Counted from the first letter of the stretch, positions 19,869-32,401 are shown. The stretch: DNA of 64,000 nt from Hirudinaria manillensis (GCA_034509925.1 CM067531.1:5426001-5490000), one strand, 5' to 3'. The notes: generated by a model not told the origin, from the sequence alone. Made by a program: numbers and translations.

Positions 19869-20431
19869 TTATCGTGTGCTCAGGACAAACTTTGTGATTT
19901 CAAAAGTAAAAAAACCGAGCCATATGGTGTAAATCCAAAATTCCTTCCGCGTCCTCCACCTATTTTCATCCTCCAAAAGCTTTATTTGCTGAGAAAGTTT
20001 GGCAAGCTGGACTTGCATGGTCTCGCTATCAACAGAATTCCTGCGATATATGAAGTTGTGAAGGTCATTCATTAGTAAGAAGTTACAAAAAAATATTCCT
20101 AACCTAGCAGACAACTGCCTGTTAAAAATATGTGAAATGCTTGGTTCTTCAATGAACAAACTGTCCACCTGTGACTCTTGAACTGTTGCAGTTTCTGAAA
20201 ATATCAGGAATTGAAACAAACCCAGTCAAACTCTGGTACCATTTGATTACCTTTTGCCTTGGGTTCAACAAGAGTAACAACTTTATCTTTGACACCACCA
20301 ATCATAATCTGATAATCAATTCCTATTGGATGAAGCCTATCAGGCACATGCATGTCCTGACATATTTTGGCTGTATATTCAAGATCAGCTCTGCCATTAA
20401 TCCCTGTTCTTAAGTAACTCTGTGATGCCAT
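19869..20431 (-). CDS. Mff: Mitochondrial fission factor Mff/Tango11 (3 exons, 147 aa)
   Basis: Tail-anchored outer-membrane receptor that recruits dynamin-related Drp1 to mitochondria and peroxisomes. Exons (reverse strand): 20431-20251, 20194-20104 and 20040-19869, 444 bases, phases consistent. The N-terminus has the conserved Mff motif region (LEYTAKICQDMHVPDRLHP, compare the MRVPEKL motif of vertebrate Mff). The C-terminus has a coiled coil (SETMQVQLAKLSQQIKLLED) followed by a membrane anchor (WIYTIWLGFFTFEITKFVL) and a short basic tail. It is much shorter than vertebrate Mff, lacking most of the variable middle. The start chosen (20431) lies just after an AG that looks like a splice acceptor, so a 5' UTR exon is likely. 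The gene is convergent with the CUB gene. Confidence 0.85.
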
Positions 20432-22897
20432 CACTGAAATTTTCAAGATGATGAAACAATTTAAAACATGTGCCATGAACATTAAAAACTCTTGTTCAAA
20501 TATACTTTGAAAATATATGTAGAATCATCTACCTAATATGTGCGTTGTATATATACTTTATAAACTAATGTTCGCAAATATTTAACGGATTTAGGGAAAC
20601 TATTCTCAATTCTCAATGCAATAAAGCCAAAACAGCTGAGATTACCTCAAATCAGCCCTTCCCTTCGGAAAACAGCCCCAAGTTTTCCAAGTTTTATTCG
20701 TAATATCGGTAATTCGATAGAGTGCTCCCTGTTTAGTATTAATAAAACTTAACTCCGCCCAATGTACGGCCTTAGGGATTGCCCATCAATGTTGACACTG
20801 CAATATATATTTATTTGTTTAAATATTTATATCTAAATATAAATAAATATTTACACCTCTTGTTTGATATTAAAAAATATTTTGATTTTTGTAGGATTAT
20901 ATATAATGTTGCATAACATATTTGTTTTTTACAGCTGGTGCTTTTTGGAGGGGATATATTTCATATTTACAAGTTACAATTTTAATATTTAAGAAACCTT
21001 TCCTTCTTGAGCTCAGATAAAAATTCTAGCTCTGATTATTAGTCTAAGTTCCAAATGTAAGTGTTACAGTCAGAAGTGTGCATGGTAAGAGATGGGACAG
21101 GAATGCCCGCCATTACAGGTTTGAATGTTGCTAGAAAAAATAAATTATTTTTCGATTTATTTTTTAAATTAATTTTTGTAATCGCCTGCAAATACGTAAT
21201 TAGAACGTAAACATATTGGCATCTTAACTGTCATTCATATGGTGGGCGGAGCCGAATATTTAACAGGATTTTACTTTACCGGAAACTCCATAAATATCTA
21301 CAACTCAGATTGTAAACAAATCCAACATCCACATGTCGGTGATACTTAAGGTTAGGGTTTGACGACACGGTTTCTAAGTTATTACATATTCATGAGAGGC
21401 GGAGCTATGTGTTCAATATAAATTGCACCAACCTTTACTATGGCTTCTATTAAATTTTGATTATTATTATTATTATTCTCACATTTAGGTAAAATAACAT
21501 ATATTTTTGCCTTTCTACATCAAACGCTTAACTTATATGATTCAGTGTGAATCATTTATCAATGATTTTTGTGCCCTATTGTTCAGCTTAGTTAAATGGA
21601 TCCTGTGCTGGATCACTGTTAGCCGAAGTATCTCTTGTCAAAAATTGTGGTGAAGAATAAATTTCATTTATTTAATAGATTTGGATTGCCCTTAGACATG
21701 TAACACAATAAGTTGGAGGTTGGTACCTGGAAAACTGTCAAGCAAAAGTCAACTCATGGAGCAAATTTTAGTTATTCGTGGATTTCCAGAATTATAGAGA
21801 CTATCTCATATATACTATCTCAGTAAGTAAGGTTGAGTAAGGTTAAGGTAAGGTCAAATTTTTAAATTTGTTTACTAAACCGCTTCTCATTAATATGTAT
21901 TAACCTGGAAACCGTGTCGTCAACCCACGGTCAATATTTAATAGCGAATTAAATAAAAAAAAAAGAAAAGCGCTAAAAAATTTTCAAATTTTTTAAATTA
22001 TTTAAAAACGCCATATTAGTGTTATAACAATAAATTCAAAAATCATATTAAGATTATTAATGTGATGTCAAGGTAATGAATCCATCACTTTGATCGGTGC
22101 TAATTTGATGTAACACTTTCGAGAAAATGCTCAACTGGCTAACAGCGATTAATTTCTATGATCGCAGGAATTCTCATTCATTATTTATCTCCATCTTTTG
22201 ACACAGGATCGTCACTACCGGGAGAACAGCCCATTCCACCAAGTGTACAAAATAAAGTTGACGATGGCTTTTTTCTGGACCAAATAGATGTTCTTTCATT
22301 TTGCTTCATAAAAGCTCCAGTTAATGCGTTAATACGTTTATTTTTATTGCATGTACTCTCGTTTATTTACAAAGATCGAATGTAATTTACTGTTTAGGAA
22401 TTCTTACTCCGGAAATTATTATCTCCATAATCTTATTCTTAAAATTAAAATCACCGTTTCGAAGATTTGCGTAATTCATAAAAACCGAATTCGAATTCAT
22501 TGACTGAAGACAACATTCGTTATAGGATCAGTTGATGGATTAATAACATTTCAAAGAGTAATAAGTGCCACATAAATTAGCGTTGAGATTTCTAATTCTA
22601 ATGTTTTGAAACATTTTAGGTGAGTGGTTTAGCAATGTAAAATATTCTTTTCAGTTTTAGGTTGTTAGAGATGAATTGTTTTAAATAGTTCATTAATTAC
22701 TGACGAACTAGGTCACTTAGATTAATTTAATTAATCAATTTAAATGTGTTTGCAGTCTAAAAACTTTATATGGTTTTTAAAAATTATAATCGGAAGCCTG
22801 TTTTTTCTACCGAAACAAAGTCTTAGGTAGGACGACCTTTGCTCCTTGATGGAGTTGATACCTTGAGAATACTGACCTGGTTAGTCTCATCCAATTT
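20432..22897. other. Intergenic; contains a MITE-like inverted-repeat element
   Basis: No supported gene. AT-rich, with the inverted-repeat element at 21361-21921. An open frame at 22158-22385 has no family match. Confidence 0.55.
21361..21921. mobile_element. MITE-like element with ~42-bp imperfect terminal inverted repeats
   Basis: Left arm 21361-21402 begins GACGACACGGTTTCTAAGTT. The reverse complement of 21880-21921 begins GACGACACGGTTTCCAGGTT. I count about 5 mismatches in 42 bases. The ~480 bp between them are non-coding. No target duplication could be defined with confidence, and GGGTT/AACCC flanks may extend the arms. A non-autonomous DNA transposon is the likeliest reading. Confidence 0.6.
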
Positions 22898-24452
22898 CTA
22901 TCCTTTTTTTGTATACGACTGAACGTTATTATCCTCACATCCGGATGGTTTAATTCCGCCTAAAATTTGATGTCTACTGACATTCGGCGCTTCTTTTTTC
23001 TGAGGATTGTTTGCAAAGAGATTATCGTTTACTTTTAATATATCGCATGCTGACGCCAACTTCCTCGATAAACTTTCTCCTGAAACTGTCTTGGAAGATC
23101 CTTTACTTTCTGAAGCAGGTTTATTCAATGCGAGTGACTTTAAATCGGAAACATTCGCCGTGTTTGAAGGAATTACATCTTTCAAGATTGGACTGGTACA
23201 AAGATCAACGCCACTAGGATCTCGTTGTGGCAAACCAACTCTATCGTCTCCAAGATCAGAATTGAATTCTTTTTTTGCCTCAGTTCCCCGATTCTTTGAC
23301 TTCAGAAGTGCGTGGTGCCTGATGTTCAAATAGTGTCTTATTTTAACTAGCAGATACTATACTGTAAAAATAAAGTCACGTGTTTTTATGAAATCTAGAA
23401 ACCTATGTTTAGTATCTGACAATCAAACATATTAATGCCTAATAATAGCTAATAATCATTGACAGCAAGTTAATTAAATAATACCCAAATATTACAAACA
23501 TCCCAACAAAAAACTGAAAATTAACACTGAGAAGAAAAACAGCCTTGTTTACTTACTTGTAAATGTTTGTAACTAATTGGTTGCAATCTGGGTCAACCAT
23601 CATCCAATTGAAATTGTCCAAAAGTGGGCACATCGTCTTAATTTCGATCTTCTTCAAGTCCAACTCTTTGAGAAGTTCGTGGGCAACTGGAAGTCTCTCG
23701 TCCTTCATGAATTCAACCCACTTCATGACTGCCACAAATAGGTCGGTATTCTTTGCATTCAGCTGCGGATGTCGTAAAATTTCTTGCAGTTTCTCTTTGG
23801 TCATGAGAGGAAAATGAGGATGGGTATAAATTTCATCGAATGACTGAGAAATAACTGAAAGTAAAAGTTCTTTAGTGCCCTGAAGGGAGCTATTGTAAGC
23901 CACTGAGTAATGCAAAATAATGTTGTCAGGATCAGCAACCTGTATCAGATAGTCATCGCAGACCTCAAGCAATATGGGTAAATCAAGCAGCTTAGCGCAG
24001 TGGATGACCTGCTCTAGAATCCTGCAGTTCAGTCTCAAGTCAGTCGTATACAAGAAGTTCAGAACATGGGCAGCGATTCTTTTCGAAACATCGGGTAAGT
24101 CGATGGATGCTATGCAATGGACAGCATTCTGTGCAAACAAGGAGCTCAGCTTTGGACTGTAGGCGCTTAAAACAGATTGGTGGCTCATTAGAAAACCATC
24201 TGAGCAGTTGATTCTGACATCGCATAAAGTTTGTTGAAGCCACATTTCGTGCATGAAGATCAAGATGTTCCTGCTGCGCTCCCTGCAAATCTCATCGCTG
24301 AGAAAGTTTTTGCTGCTTTTGTAAAACAAGCGATGGAGAAATAGTGAACAATCATTAGGGATGCCGCAATCGTCTGCAGGTTTTTCTGCCGCTTTATTTA
24401 AATTTTGTGGTTTCCTGATCGGTGGTATCTTTACCTTTTCAGGATCGCACAT
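22898..24452 (-). CDS. BTB-BACK domain protein without Kelch repeats (2 exons, 438 aa)
   Basis: Exon 1 is 24452-23557 and exon 2 is 23318-22898. The donor GTAAGT follows ACAA, the acceptor is CAG before GCACCAC, and the phase fits. A BTB/POZ domain at about residues 75-185 (CDVRINCSDGFLMSHQSVLSA, then DLPDVSKRIAAHVLNFLYT) is followed by a BACK domain (about 190-295, including YSVAYNSSLQGTKELLLSVI and FVAVMKWVEF). BTB-BACK modules usually serve as substrate adaptors of Cullin-3 ubiquitin ligases in Kelch-like proteins. Here the 140-residue C-terminal exon is hydrophilic, Ser/Lys/Asn-rich and shows no Kelch motif. It is therefore either a non-Kelch BTB-BACK protein or a truncated Kelch-like gene. 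Start taken at the first ATG of the long frame. Confidence 0.85.
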
Positions 24453-27400
24453 TTCTTGGATTTTAATCTACATTCGATAATTACTAGGTCGATCGCACAT
24501 GGAAAAGAGATGTTTACGCAGCTAACAAGTCAAAAGTTGTGACGACAGAGCAAAGAATAAAAATGTTATAATTCATTCTATTTAGCACATATTTATTAGA
24601 GTAATAAATTATCTAGAAATTAATTAAATCTAAAACAAATTCATTGGACAAAACGAAAAAACAATCTTTAAAAAATCGCTTTAAAAAGAATCTCAAGTGA
24701 TTTCCCATTTATTCAAGAAATTCTCCATTTTTATGTTCGAATCACTTGAAAATCCGTTTCAACCAAGGAAAAAACGATCCTATAAACTTTTCCTTTTCTG
24801 TTTTAACGGGCATCGTCGTCGTCGTCATCATTGTCAAGGATAAACAAGGCAAATCACAAATTTAACAATGATAATTATTAATATAATAACGATGCACTAA
24901 TGTAATTGTTTGAATTATTATAATTATATAAGTTATATAGGAATAGGAATAACAACCTGAGAGTATAACGACCTTGGGACATAGGATAAAACCATACTTA
25001 CTGACAAAACAATTATAGACATGATCAGACTAAAGAATTCTAATAAAGATGGAAACTGTGTTTGATTACAGATATATCGACCTCAGATTACTTTAAGCAG
25101 TTTGAAGAAAAAAAAACTTGGAAAAGTGAACAACTACGGAGACTTACATGGATTAATAGAAAATGCAGAAATCGTGGGACGGCGGAGCGAATCGATAGCA
25201 GTGGGTTCACAAGATACAGTGAGTGGAAAATTCTGCTTAAAACTTGGATGCCTTCTTCCATCAAACCACCATCGATGACGGAAAATTGCATCGCTTAGAA
25301 CGACCGAAATCCTGGTGGAAATGCAAAGATTAAAGCAACTTTAATTAGTCCCAAGGAGGAGCCTAGGGACCGTAGGTCATGGATCCGGTTGACTGTGGGA
25401 TATGAAAGCACCATTACTTCCAGGTCACCAGGAAAAATATGTTTGCTTAAAATATATAATATAAACAATATATTATAATCTATTACTGTCCAATGTTACT
25501 TAATAATATATCATGTTATTAATTCGAAATTTTATAAACGCGAAGTTAAAATCAAATTTGATTGATTCAATATTTGACGCAAGGGTGTGAGATGATATCG
25601 GATGAAGGCGAGCGAAGATGAATGTAATGGAGGAGCAATAAGGACTGAGTCACGTATCATTGCAGCTGCTTGCACGGCTTTCCTGCATGGAAATGTCGCA
25701 TGCTGCTTATAATCCAATTGCAGAACTCACTTGTGTGGATCGATGGTTGGAATTTTTCTCTATAAATGGATATTTAATCTTGACAATCAACGATCAAGGT
25801 TTAACGTAAATATTTAATGTTTAGAAATTGAGTTCGTAACTGGAATGCATTAAATTTAACTGGAATTATTGGCTCATCTTATAGAAAATTCGTCAGGAAT
25901 CATTTGTGGTTTCGGATGAATTCGAACGAACAAGAAAAGCGCAGGTAATTCCGTCTGGTTTAGTTGAACGTTTAGTCGTGTATTTATTTAGAATTTTATC
26001 AAATTCTTTCTAAGAAGCTCATTCTGGTATCTAGAAATTGTTGCAAAATTTGATACTCCATTTAAATAATAAATATTAATTCTATAACTAACGTTTATTA
26101 AACTTAAATTTATCAATTTACGAATTAATGATCAAAAAGCATTGCTTTGATTTCAATCACAACTTTCTCTTGATTCTCTTCATATTTGTGCTTCTTGGTA
26201 ACACAAAGTAGGGAACTCAAGACAAGCAACTTGAAATTGTTAGTTTGTTTTTGGACAATGCATGATAATTACATTGCATGAGACTAAATTATTAATCGTC
26301 ACCGCTTGATCATCACTTATTATAATAATATTATAAAGCATTTTCATAGCATTCATTTCATTTAATCAAACAATTTATATCAATCTCTAAGAACATCCAA
26401 TTTCTCTAAAATACCGCTATTACAATCAAAACTTTCGCCTAATGTTTACATTAGGTCCTAATTTTAATGTAAATTTAATATAAATTTGTTTCTTGCATCA
26501 AGTGATTATTCGGCTTTTTATTCCTCATCGGATGCTACAAAAGTGAATTTTGGAGGAATTGGTAAAGTTATAAAATGGTTAAAAAATTAATTCAAGGAAG
26601 GGAAATGAAAACAACTTGGGTAAGAATCCATTTGGATCGAGGTGGTACGTAGAGTGCCTCAAAGATTAGAACGGGGATCCATTTTCTTCATCTGTACTTC
26701 ATCAGTAGGATATATATTTGTATGTTCATTTTGTTATAAAGTCCATGAGGGAGATTGTGACTTGGCATTATGACATGATTTAAACATCATGTACTGACAA
26801 ACGTATGACCATTCGTATGGGAAGATGAAGCAGAGAAATTAGCATTAAGTTAAAAGTGAAAAGGTGTGGCCGTATGGTCGACTGAAAAATGGAGTGATTT
26901 TTTAATATCCGCAGAAGCGGAATGTCCGTGGGCTGAAGCAAAAAAAAACCCCAATAAGGTATAATAAAATAAACTAGAATGCGGGGAAATGGTATTATCT
27001 TGAGAGTACATGATATTTCCTAATAACCATCACTGAGACTCCATCGATAACATTACTCGTCTGCATGGAACCCATCCGATATAAGCAAGATAACTTCGGA
27101 GAAAGTGCAGAAAAGACAAAAATTTTAAATAATTTTAAACATATCAGATGTAAAATATCGTTTTAAAATCAATGGAATTGAAAAAATATTTTAATATTAA
27201 GAATATGTTTATAGAAACTAAATCGAATGACGAATAAATTTTACCCTTCAGAATTGAATGCCATTCCATGTCTTAAAAGTCGCTCAAATACGTGGTTTTG
27301 CGAATCTTTAATTTTCATGGATTTGTTCCCATGAGTTCCAATAGGTGACGTTATTTCAGCTTCAGCCAGGGAGTGGATGGTGGTGGGTGCAATTTAAATC

Positions 27401-27528
27401 TCCGGCACTCTGATGCTCCCTGTCCGAAATTACTGATAATAATTCCTGTTAATGTGAAAAATAGAAATTATTCAATTTAATAAAAAATATTAATAAAATT
27501 TATTTTTCAAGACTACTGAAGATTTGAA
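24453..27528. other. Intergenic, no feature seen
   Basis: AT-rich spacer between the divergent BTB-BACK and HLH genes. Open frames at 25062-25298 and 25532-25717 show no family features. Confidence 0.5.
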
Positions 27529-28289
27529 ATGCCAACGAATAGAAAACTATCAATGCTCGTGAAGGCAAGATTGGTGGCAGGAAGGAGAATTGCCCGCAAA
27601 TATAGGCAAGTACACATGAGGTCGCTGCAGAGGATGGAATACAAAAGATTGAGGGACATGGTGCCATGGCTTAGACGCAAATCACAGCTAAAGAAAAAAA
27701 TATCTAAGGTGTGCTCATTTGCGTATAAATTGATTGAGGGAGAGTTTTAAATATCGTGTAAATGATTGTTCAATAAAAGGTTCAGATCATTGAAAACACG
27801 ATCATTTACATCGATCAACTCCACAAAGCATTGGCGGAAAAAATTCATCAACAACAAGGTTCGATTTGTTTGGCTTTTTTTTTTCGTTTGAATTTATAAT
27901 CAGATTTATGAAGAATATATTTTTTTTTTATAAATATTATTTGATTGAAACCAGTTGTGATAAAATATAATAAATCTTAACTCTCAGCTGCTGAGAATTT
28001 CATCAGCTCAACGGAAGCAGGAGAAATAGCAAGGTTGATGTTTGTCGGAAAAAACTTTGGAAAAACTCCGTCAATGCCATCATCGCATCCTTTATCGCAG
28101 TTGTCGTCATCCTCACCATCACCACCAACAACAACAACGACAACAACAGCATCAACAACAACAACAACAAAATCGTCAACAAATGGAAGGTGGAACGTGT
28201 GCATGAAGGAAAGAACGTTACCATCCTACCTCTTACAATCCAAAGTTCTTCATGAAATGTCGGACAGCTACAATTCTAACAATACTTGA
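27529..28289 (+). CDS. Small helix-loop-helix protein (3 exons)
   Basis: Exons 27529-27708, 27780-27858 and 27988-28289 join with phases 0 and 1. Exon 1 carries a basic N-terminus (VKARLVAGRRIARKYRQ) and HLH helix 1 (RMEYKRLRDMVPWL). The exon 1/2 junction falls at the start of helix 2 (KISK, then VQIIENTIIYIDQLHKALA). Exon 3 encodes a Ser/Pro/Thr-rich tail from CATCACCAACAACAAC-type triplets. HLH proteins dimerise to control transcription in the nucleus. The stretch before helix 1 is basic but does not match the E-box reading ERxR pattern. It may be a divergent bHLH or an Id/Emc-like factor. The first in-frame ATG is used. Subfamily unknown. Confidence 0.75.
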
Positions 28290-28812
28290 TGACTTAATAA
28301 TCAATTATTTTCCTAGCTGCTGCTTGAAGTATTTTCAATAATTACTTTATTAGTCGTTCAAATAATAAGCAAAGATTAAATTGAACAAGTCATTTCCAAC
28401 TGTCAAATAATACGAACTGAAGCCTCTATAAACTCTATATTTAAGTTTATCTTTATGAAAAAAATGGATTTTGAGGGAAAGTATGATTTGTAAATAAATC
28501 AATGTGTCCTGCAGGAGAGAGTATAACTTTTGTCGAACTTGTCTTCAGATATTTGACTGTTCAGTTTCATCAAATTATTTCTTTTCGTATTCCTTGGAAA
28601 TACGAAAGGATTCAAGTCATCTTAAACTTTTCTTGACCTTAATTCTTAATATTGCATCTCACCTTTTGAAGGGGAGTGAAACTGAAAACTTTCACGGATT
28701 CACTTGCGAAATAGTTCAAATTAATTGCACATTTAAGAGCTATTAAATATTTATATGTTATTTTAGAGCTTCATTATTTCATGCTCTAATATCGTGCTGT
28801 GCCGTAAATATA

Positions 28813-29205
28813 ATGACAAGTAGGAAGTCCTGTCTAGCAAGACGTTTTAGATCAATGAAGTTGAACAAATACAACGTAGTAAGTTTGTCAATGTAAAGTC
28901 TCATTCTAAATTTTCTTTTTTATTTTTTATTTCCATTTCGAATGATTATCCGTCAAACATAATTGGCATGTAATTTACTAAAGCCTTAATACTTTAGTCT
29001 TTCAAATAAAAAATAAACTTGGTAAATTTAAAAAAAAAAGAGAGACTTAATTCAGGAAAATTTTCGAAAGCTTCACCGAAAGTTGCCTCCCATGTTGAAG
29101 TATGTGAGACGTCAGTTCATGTACCTTCCGAAAGGGTATAAATATTATTTCCTTCCTTCTCATCGAAAAAGTTCAGTTCATTAAACAAGCATATGTAATC
29201 GATTA
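28813..29205 (+). pseudogene. Possible decayed paralogue of the neighbouring HLH gene
   Basis: About 0.5 kb downstream of the HLH gene. A short exon-like frame 28813-28878 (MTSRKSCLARRF..., donor GTAAGT) and another from 29056 (NFRKLHRKLPPML, resembling helix 1) are followed at 29170 by bases TTCAGTTCATTAAA... aligning with the helix-2 exon of the intact gene (TTCAGATCATTGAA...), giving VQFIKQAYVID then a stop. The second junction does not splice in frame and helix 2 ends early. It looks like a degenerate tandem copy. Weak evidence, by eye only. Confidence 0.35.
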
Positions 29206-31719
29206 ATGAGCTACCGTACCTTCATCCTAAGCGATCCGTGGTTCTGGCTTTAAAATCGATCGCCCGAGGGAGGATTAGGAATCTTTTCATATTTTAGTCA
29301 ATGAAACTTGTTTTGCCTCTCACACTGTCATAAATGGCTTATTTTAGCCACTCAAGGGGTCTACTGGCAGACGCCTGCCTCTCCTCCATGGCCAGGCCAC
29401 TGATCCCACATTCAATCATAGTAGCATGGAATAGTGGCAGCTTCCGTAGTAGTAAGCGATTGTATTTAAAGTTTTATATTTTAATCAGGGATTTCAAGAG
29501 GGCGTTTTGGAAGATCAATTTGCTGGGGCTAAACAGAATACAAAATCTTGAAATAAACAAACAGGAAACGAAGCACCATTTAAAATAGAATTCGTTTTCT
29601 TCAGAATTGTGCCTTTGTTCATTTGTTCTATTTATTTTATCATATGCCTCTCCGCTTAGCAATTTCTATAATGAGAAGCAAACTTCTTGTAAATAAAAAA
29701 AACCAACCTTACCGCTCTTTTGATGAAACTTCAAAACTTTCCTTTAGTTGCAGAGGATGACCACTGTCGCAATAAATAATGAACCACTTTTAAGTTTGGA
29801 AAAAGACCTTATTTCTCGATTAAAACTGTTGCCAAGTTGCAATTAATTATTTTAATTGTGGATTACAATGTATTGACCATTATCTCTAACCACTCCTGGT
29901 GGTTACGTATAATCTTATCGGTTGGCAAGAATGCAGAGTGACATAAACACGACCTCAGAGAAATATGTGAAATGTTTCCAAAGCAAACTCGCTCACAAAT
30001 GAACGAAAGAATTATTTTTCGCGTGATAAATTCCCAAAGATCTCTGCAAAATGGTACGATAAACATTCAGGACAAACCAGAGTTTGTACAAATCCAAAGT
30101 AGGGATAAATGTTTAGAGAAAGTGGTAAGAGGTTGGATATGACATTAGTGTTGTCCTCCGGAGAGGCTTGAGTAGAGAGACTCGGTCACAGCAGAGAAGA
30201 CTTCGTTCATGTTGAAAGACTAGGAAGAAAATGGCACAGGGCAGGCAGGCCTCTTACACGTTGGGATTGTTGGAGTAGAACGGAAGCTAACATATGCTTT
30301 TCTCACTCGGATTGATTTAAGGCTATCTGAGGCTGCAGAAGCGACCTCGTTCTAGATTTATGTGGCACATGAGAAGCTAGAAGGAACCTTCGTAGTTCAA
30401 TATAGGAAACCCGGGAAAATGCATCGATCACCGAAGATCCAGAGAAACTGCTGTTTGTGCAACTCCTAGGACGAGAGACAAACTCGCAACTCACGGTATC
30501 TGGATGAGTGAAAGCAAAGACAAATCACGGGCACAAGTTTTATCGGTTTACCGTGGATTTCAAGAATCAGATTTTTTGCAGATATGGAAGGAGGAGAGAT
30601 CTAATAAAAATGTGGATTATTGCAAATTTCAATTTTGTTAAATCAAATGGTCTAAAAAATTTTGATTACTTGCTGGAAAATGCAAATGAGGAGGGTTAAA
30701 ATGAGCAATTTTTGCGGACGTCTTTTATTGAATTATTCATCTGAAAATAAATATTTTATTACACGTTAGTTTTGCAGCTGAGATTATGCTACCATTAAAA
30801 TATCTATGTGTGGAGCCCTTATTTTGAACAGGGATGTTGATGTACTTGAGAAAGTAGAAAAAAGATTATCAGAATCATGAATTATAAAAAATTATTTACC
30901 AATTTTCGCATTAGGAATACTGCTAAAGAGACAAAAATCACAACAACTTTGAGTCGGTTCCTACAAATGTTTCGCAACCATCAAACGGCCATTTTCCCAG
31001 CTTATGTTACGTTTATGATGTGATTTAAAGTAAAATGAATCTCATTGTTGAGGCTTATTAAAGATCGTTACATAAGTAAACGAAAAGAACGGTGCTACCG
31101 AGGACGGGAGTGGGACAAATCTGGGGATGGGGTTTCATAACCTTTGGACCAAGCGGGGTACGAATCTCTTTGAATCTTTCGTTGCTTTCCGCCATTTGCC
31201 AATGGCTTTTTTAAAGAAATTGAAGAACTAAAAAGCCAATAAAAAAGCTGTCGGAAAGTTAAAGAATGTTTAGGGTTAAAGTTTTATTAGGTTTTCTAAC
31301 TACTTGTTACAAAATAATAACTTCCAACATAAATTTGAGCCCTCGCTTTAACCAATTCAAAAGAGAATTTCGGAATAATTTCGCTAAGTTCCTATATAAA
31401 ATGTCACAATAAGATCCTCTTATTAATTGTTTTTTTTTGTCAAGAGTGGCCTGCCTAGGTCTTTGTGATAGTGATGCCTTAAACAAAACATAACTTTTAT
31501 TATTTGTTTCTTGTTTGCTTTATTAATAATTATTTATTGAATAAAGTCGTTACTTTAATTAGTCCATTTAAATTATTTTCCTGTGAAATTTTTTGCAGTT
31601 TTCTTTGGAAAGAGTTGAACGGTTGGAAGGCAGAGCGACCGAACATTCATTCCCCAATTTTTCAATTTCCAATTATTTATCCATAACAAGTGAATCAATT
31701 CTCAGAATGAAGCAAATCG
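29206..31719. other. Intergenic, no supported gene
   Basis: No gene recognised. Open frames at 29334-29588 and 30508-30699 lack family features. A purine-rich stretch of moderate GC lies at 30080-30500. Confidence 0.5.
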
Positions 31720-31725
31720 TTTATT
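31720..31725 (-). terminator. Poly(A) signal of the myomodulin-like precursor gene
   Basis: AATAAA on the reverse strand, 37 bases after the stop codon at 31762. Confidence 0.6.
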
Positions 31726-31761
31726 TGAAAACTTCTAAGGAAAGTCGAATTAAGTCTTGGA

Positions 31762-32335
31762 TCAACGACCCATCCTGAGCATGTCGAGGGACCTTTTCTT
31801 ACCCATCCTTAGAAGGCTGACTGCTTTCTTCTCGTTTGTGTGACCATCCTCGTAGCTTTCGCTTTCGGGTCCGACGTAATAACCTGGCAATTTCTTTCCC
31901 ATTCTCAGGAAACTGACGGATCTCCTAAGCGGAATAACTCCGTATTCTTCGTCGTCGGATGATCTTCCCATGCGCAACATGCTCACTGCCCTCTTTGATT
32001 CCTCTTCCAGTGGTTCTTCCATCACTCTGATGATTTTGTCCCTGGAGAGTTGAGGATCGCTATTGGATTCCACCAAGTATTTGTTATACTTCTCCAAGAT
32101 GGCATCTTGTTCGTTTGAGGTTTTCGCCTGGGTAACCTGAGCTGCTCAACAGAAATTAATTAATAAAATTTACTTCGAAATATTTAATTGTTTAATAAAG
32201 TAGTTTAATCGAATATAATCAGGAATTAGAATGAATTTCAAAAATAGCTACCTATTACAAGATTTGTAACGACTAGGCAAATATTCAGCAATTAATACCT
32301 AAAAGAGTGACGAGGAAGACGACGATGAGTTCCAT
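31762..32335 (-). CDS. Myomodulin-like neuropeptide precursor (LRM-amide peptides; 2 exons, 138 aa)
   Basis: Exon 1 is 32335-32299 and exon 2 is 32141-31762; 417 bases, phase 1 junction. Signal peptide MELIVVFLVTLLAQVTQA. The C-terminal half holds four peptides bounded by dibasic sites and followed by an amidation Gly: AVSMLRMG, SVSFLRMG, AVSLLRMG and SLDMLRMG. Processing by prohormone convertase and peptidyl-Gly amidation would yield AVSMLRM-, SVSFLRM-, AVSLLRM- and SLDMLRM-amide. These resemble molluscan myomodulins (ending MLRL-amide) and the echiuran member ending MLRM-amide, which modulate muscle contraction. Acidic spacers (SSDDEEYGVIPL and another) separate the copies, as in classic precursors. 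The final peptide ends right at the stop with one Arg, so its C-terminal processing needs only a carboxypeptidase. Confidence 0.88.
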
Positions 32336-32392
32336 GACTTTTACTCTTCAGTCAAGCTCTTTTCAGATCTTCCCTAGAAAGGCTTCTCGATT

Positions 32393-32401
32393 CCCTTTTA
32401 T
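32393..32401 (-). promoter_or_regulatory. TATA box of the neuropeptide gene
   Basis: Reverse strand reads CTATAAAAGGG about 58-66 bases before the ATG. The implied start about 30 bases downstream gives a short 5' UTR of roughly 30 nt. Confidence 0.7.

Noticed and set aside
19694..19897. 67-codon + strand frame after the CUB gene
   Set aside because: Follows the AATAAA of the CUB gene and overlaps the 3' end of Mff on the other strand; no family features.
29138..29170. TATAAATA followed by TTCAGTTC as an arthropod-style core promoter
   Set aside because: The downstream bases align better with the helix-2 exon of the HLH gene, so the TATA-like string is probably intronic in a decayed copy; no gene follows.
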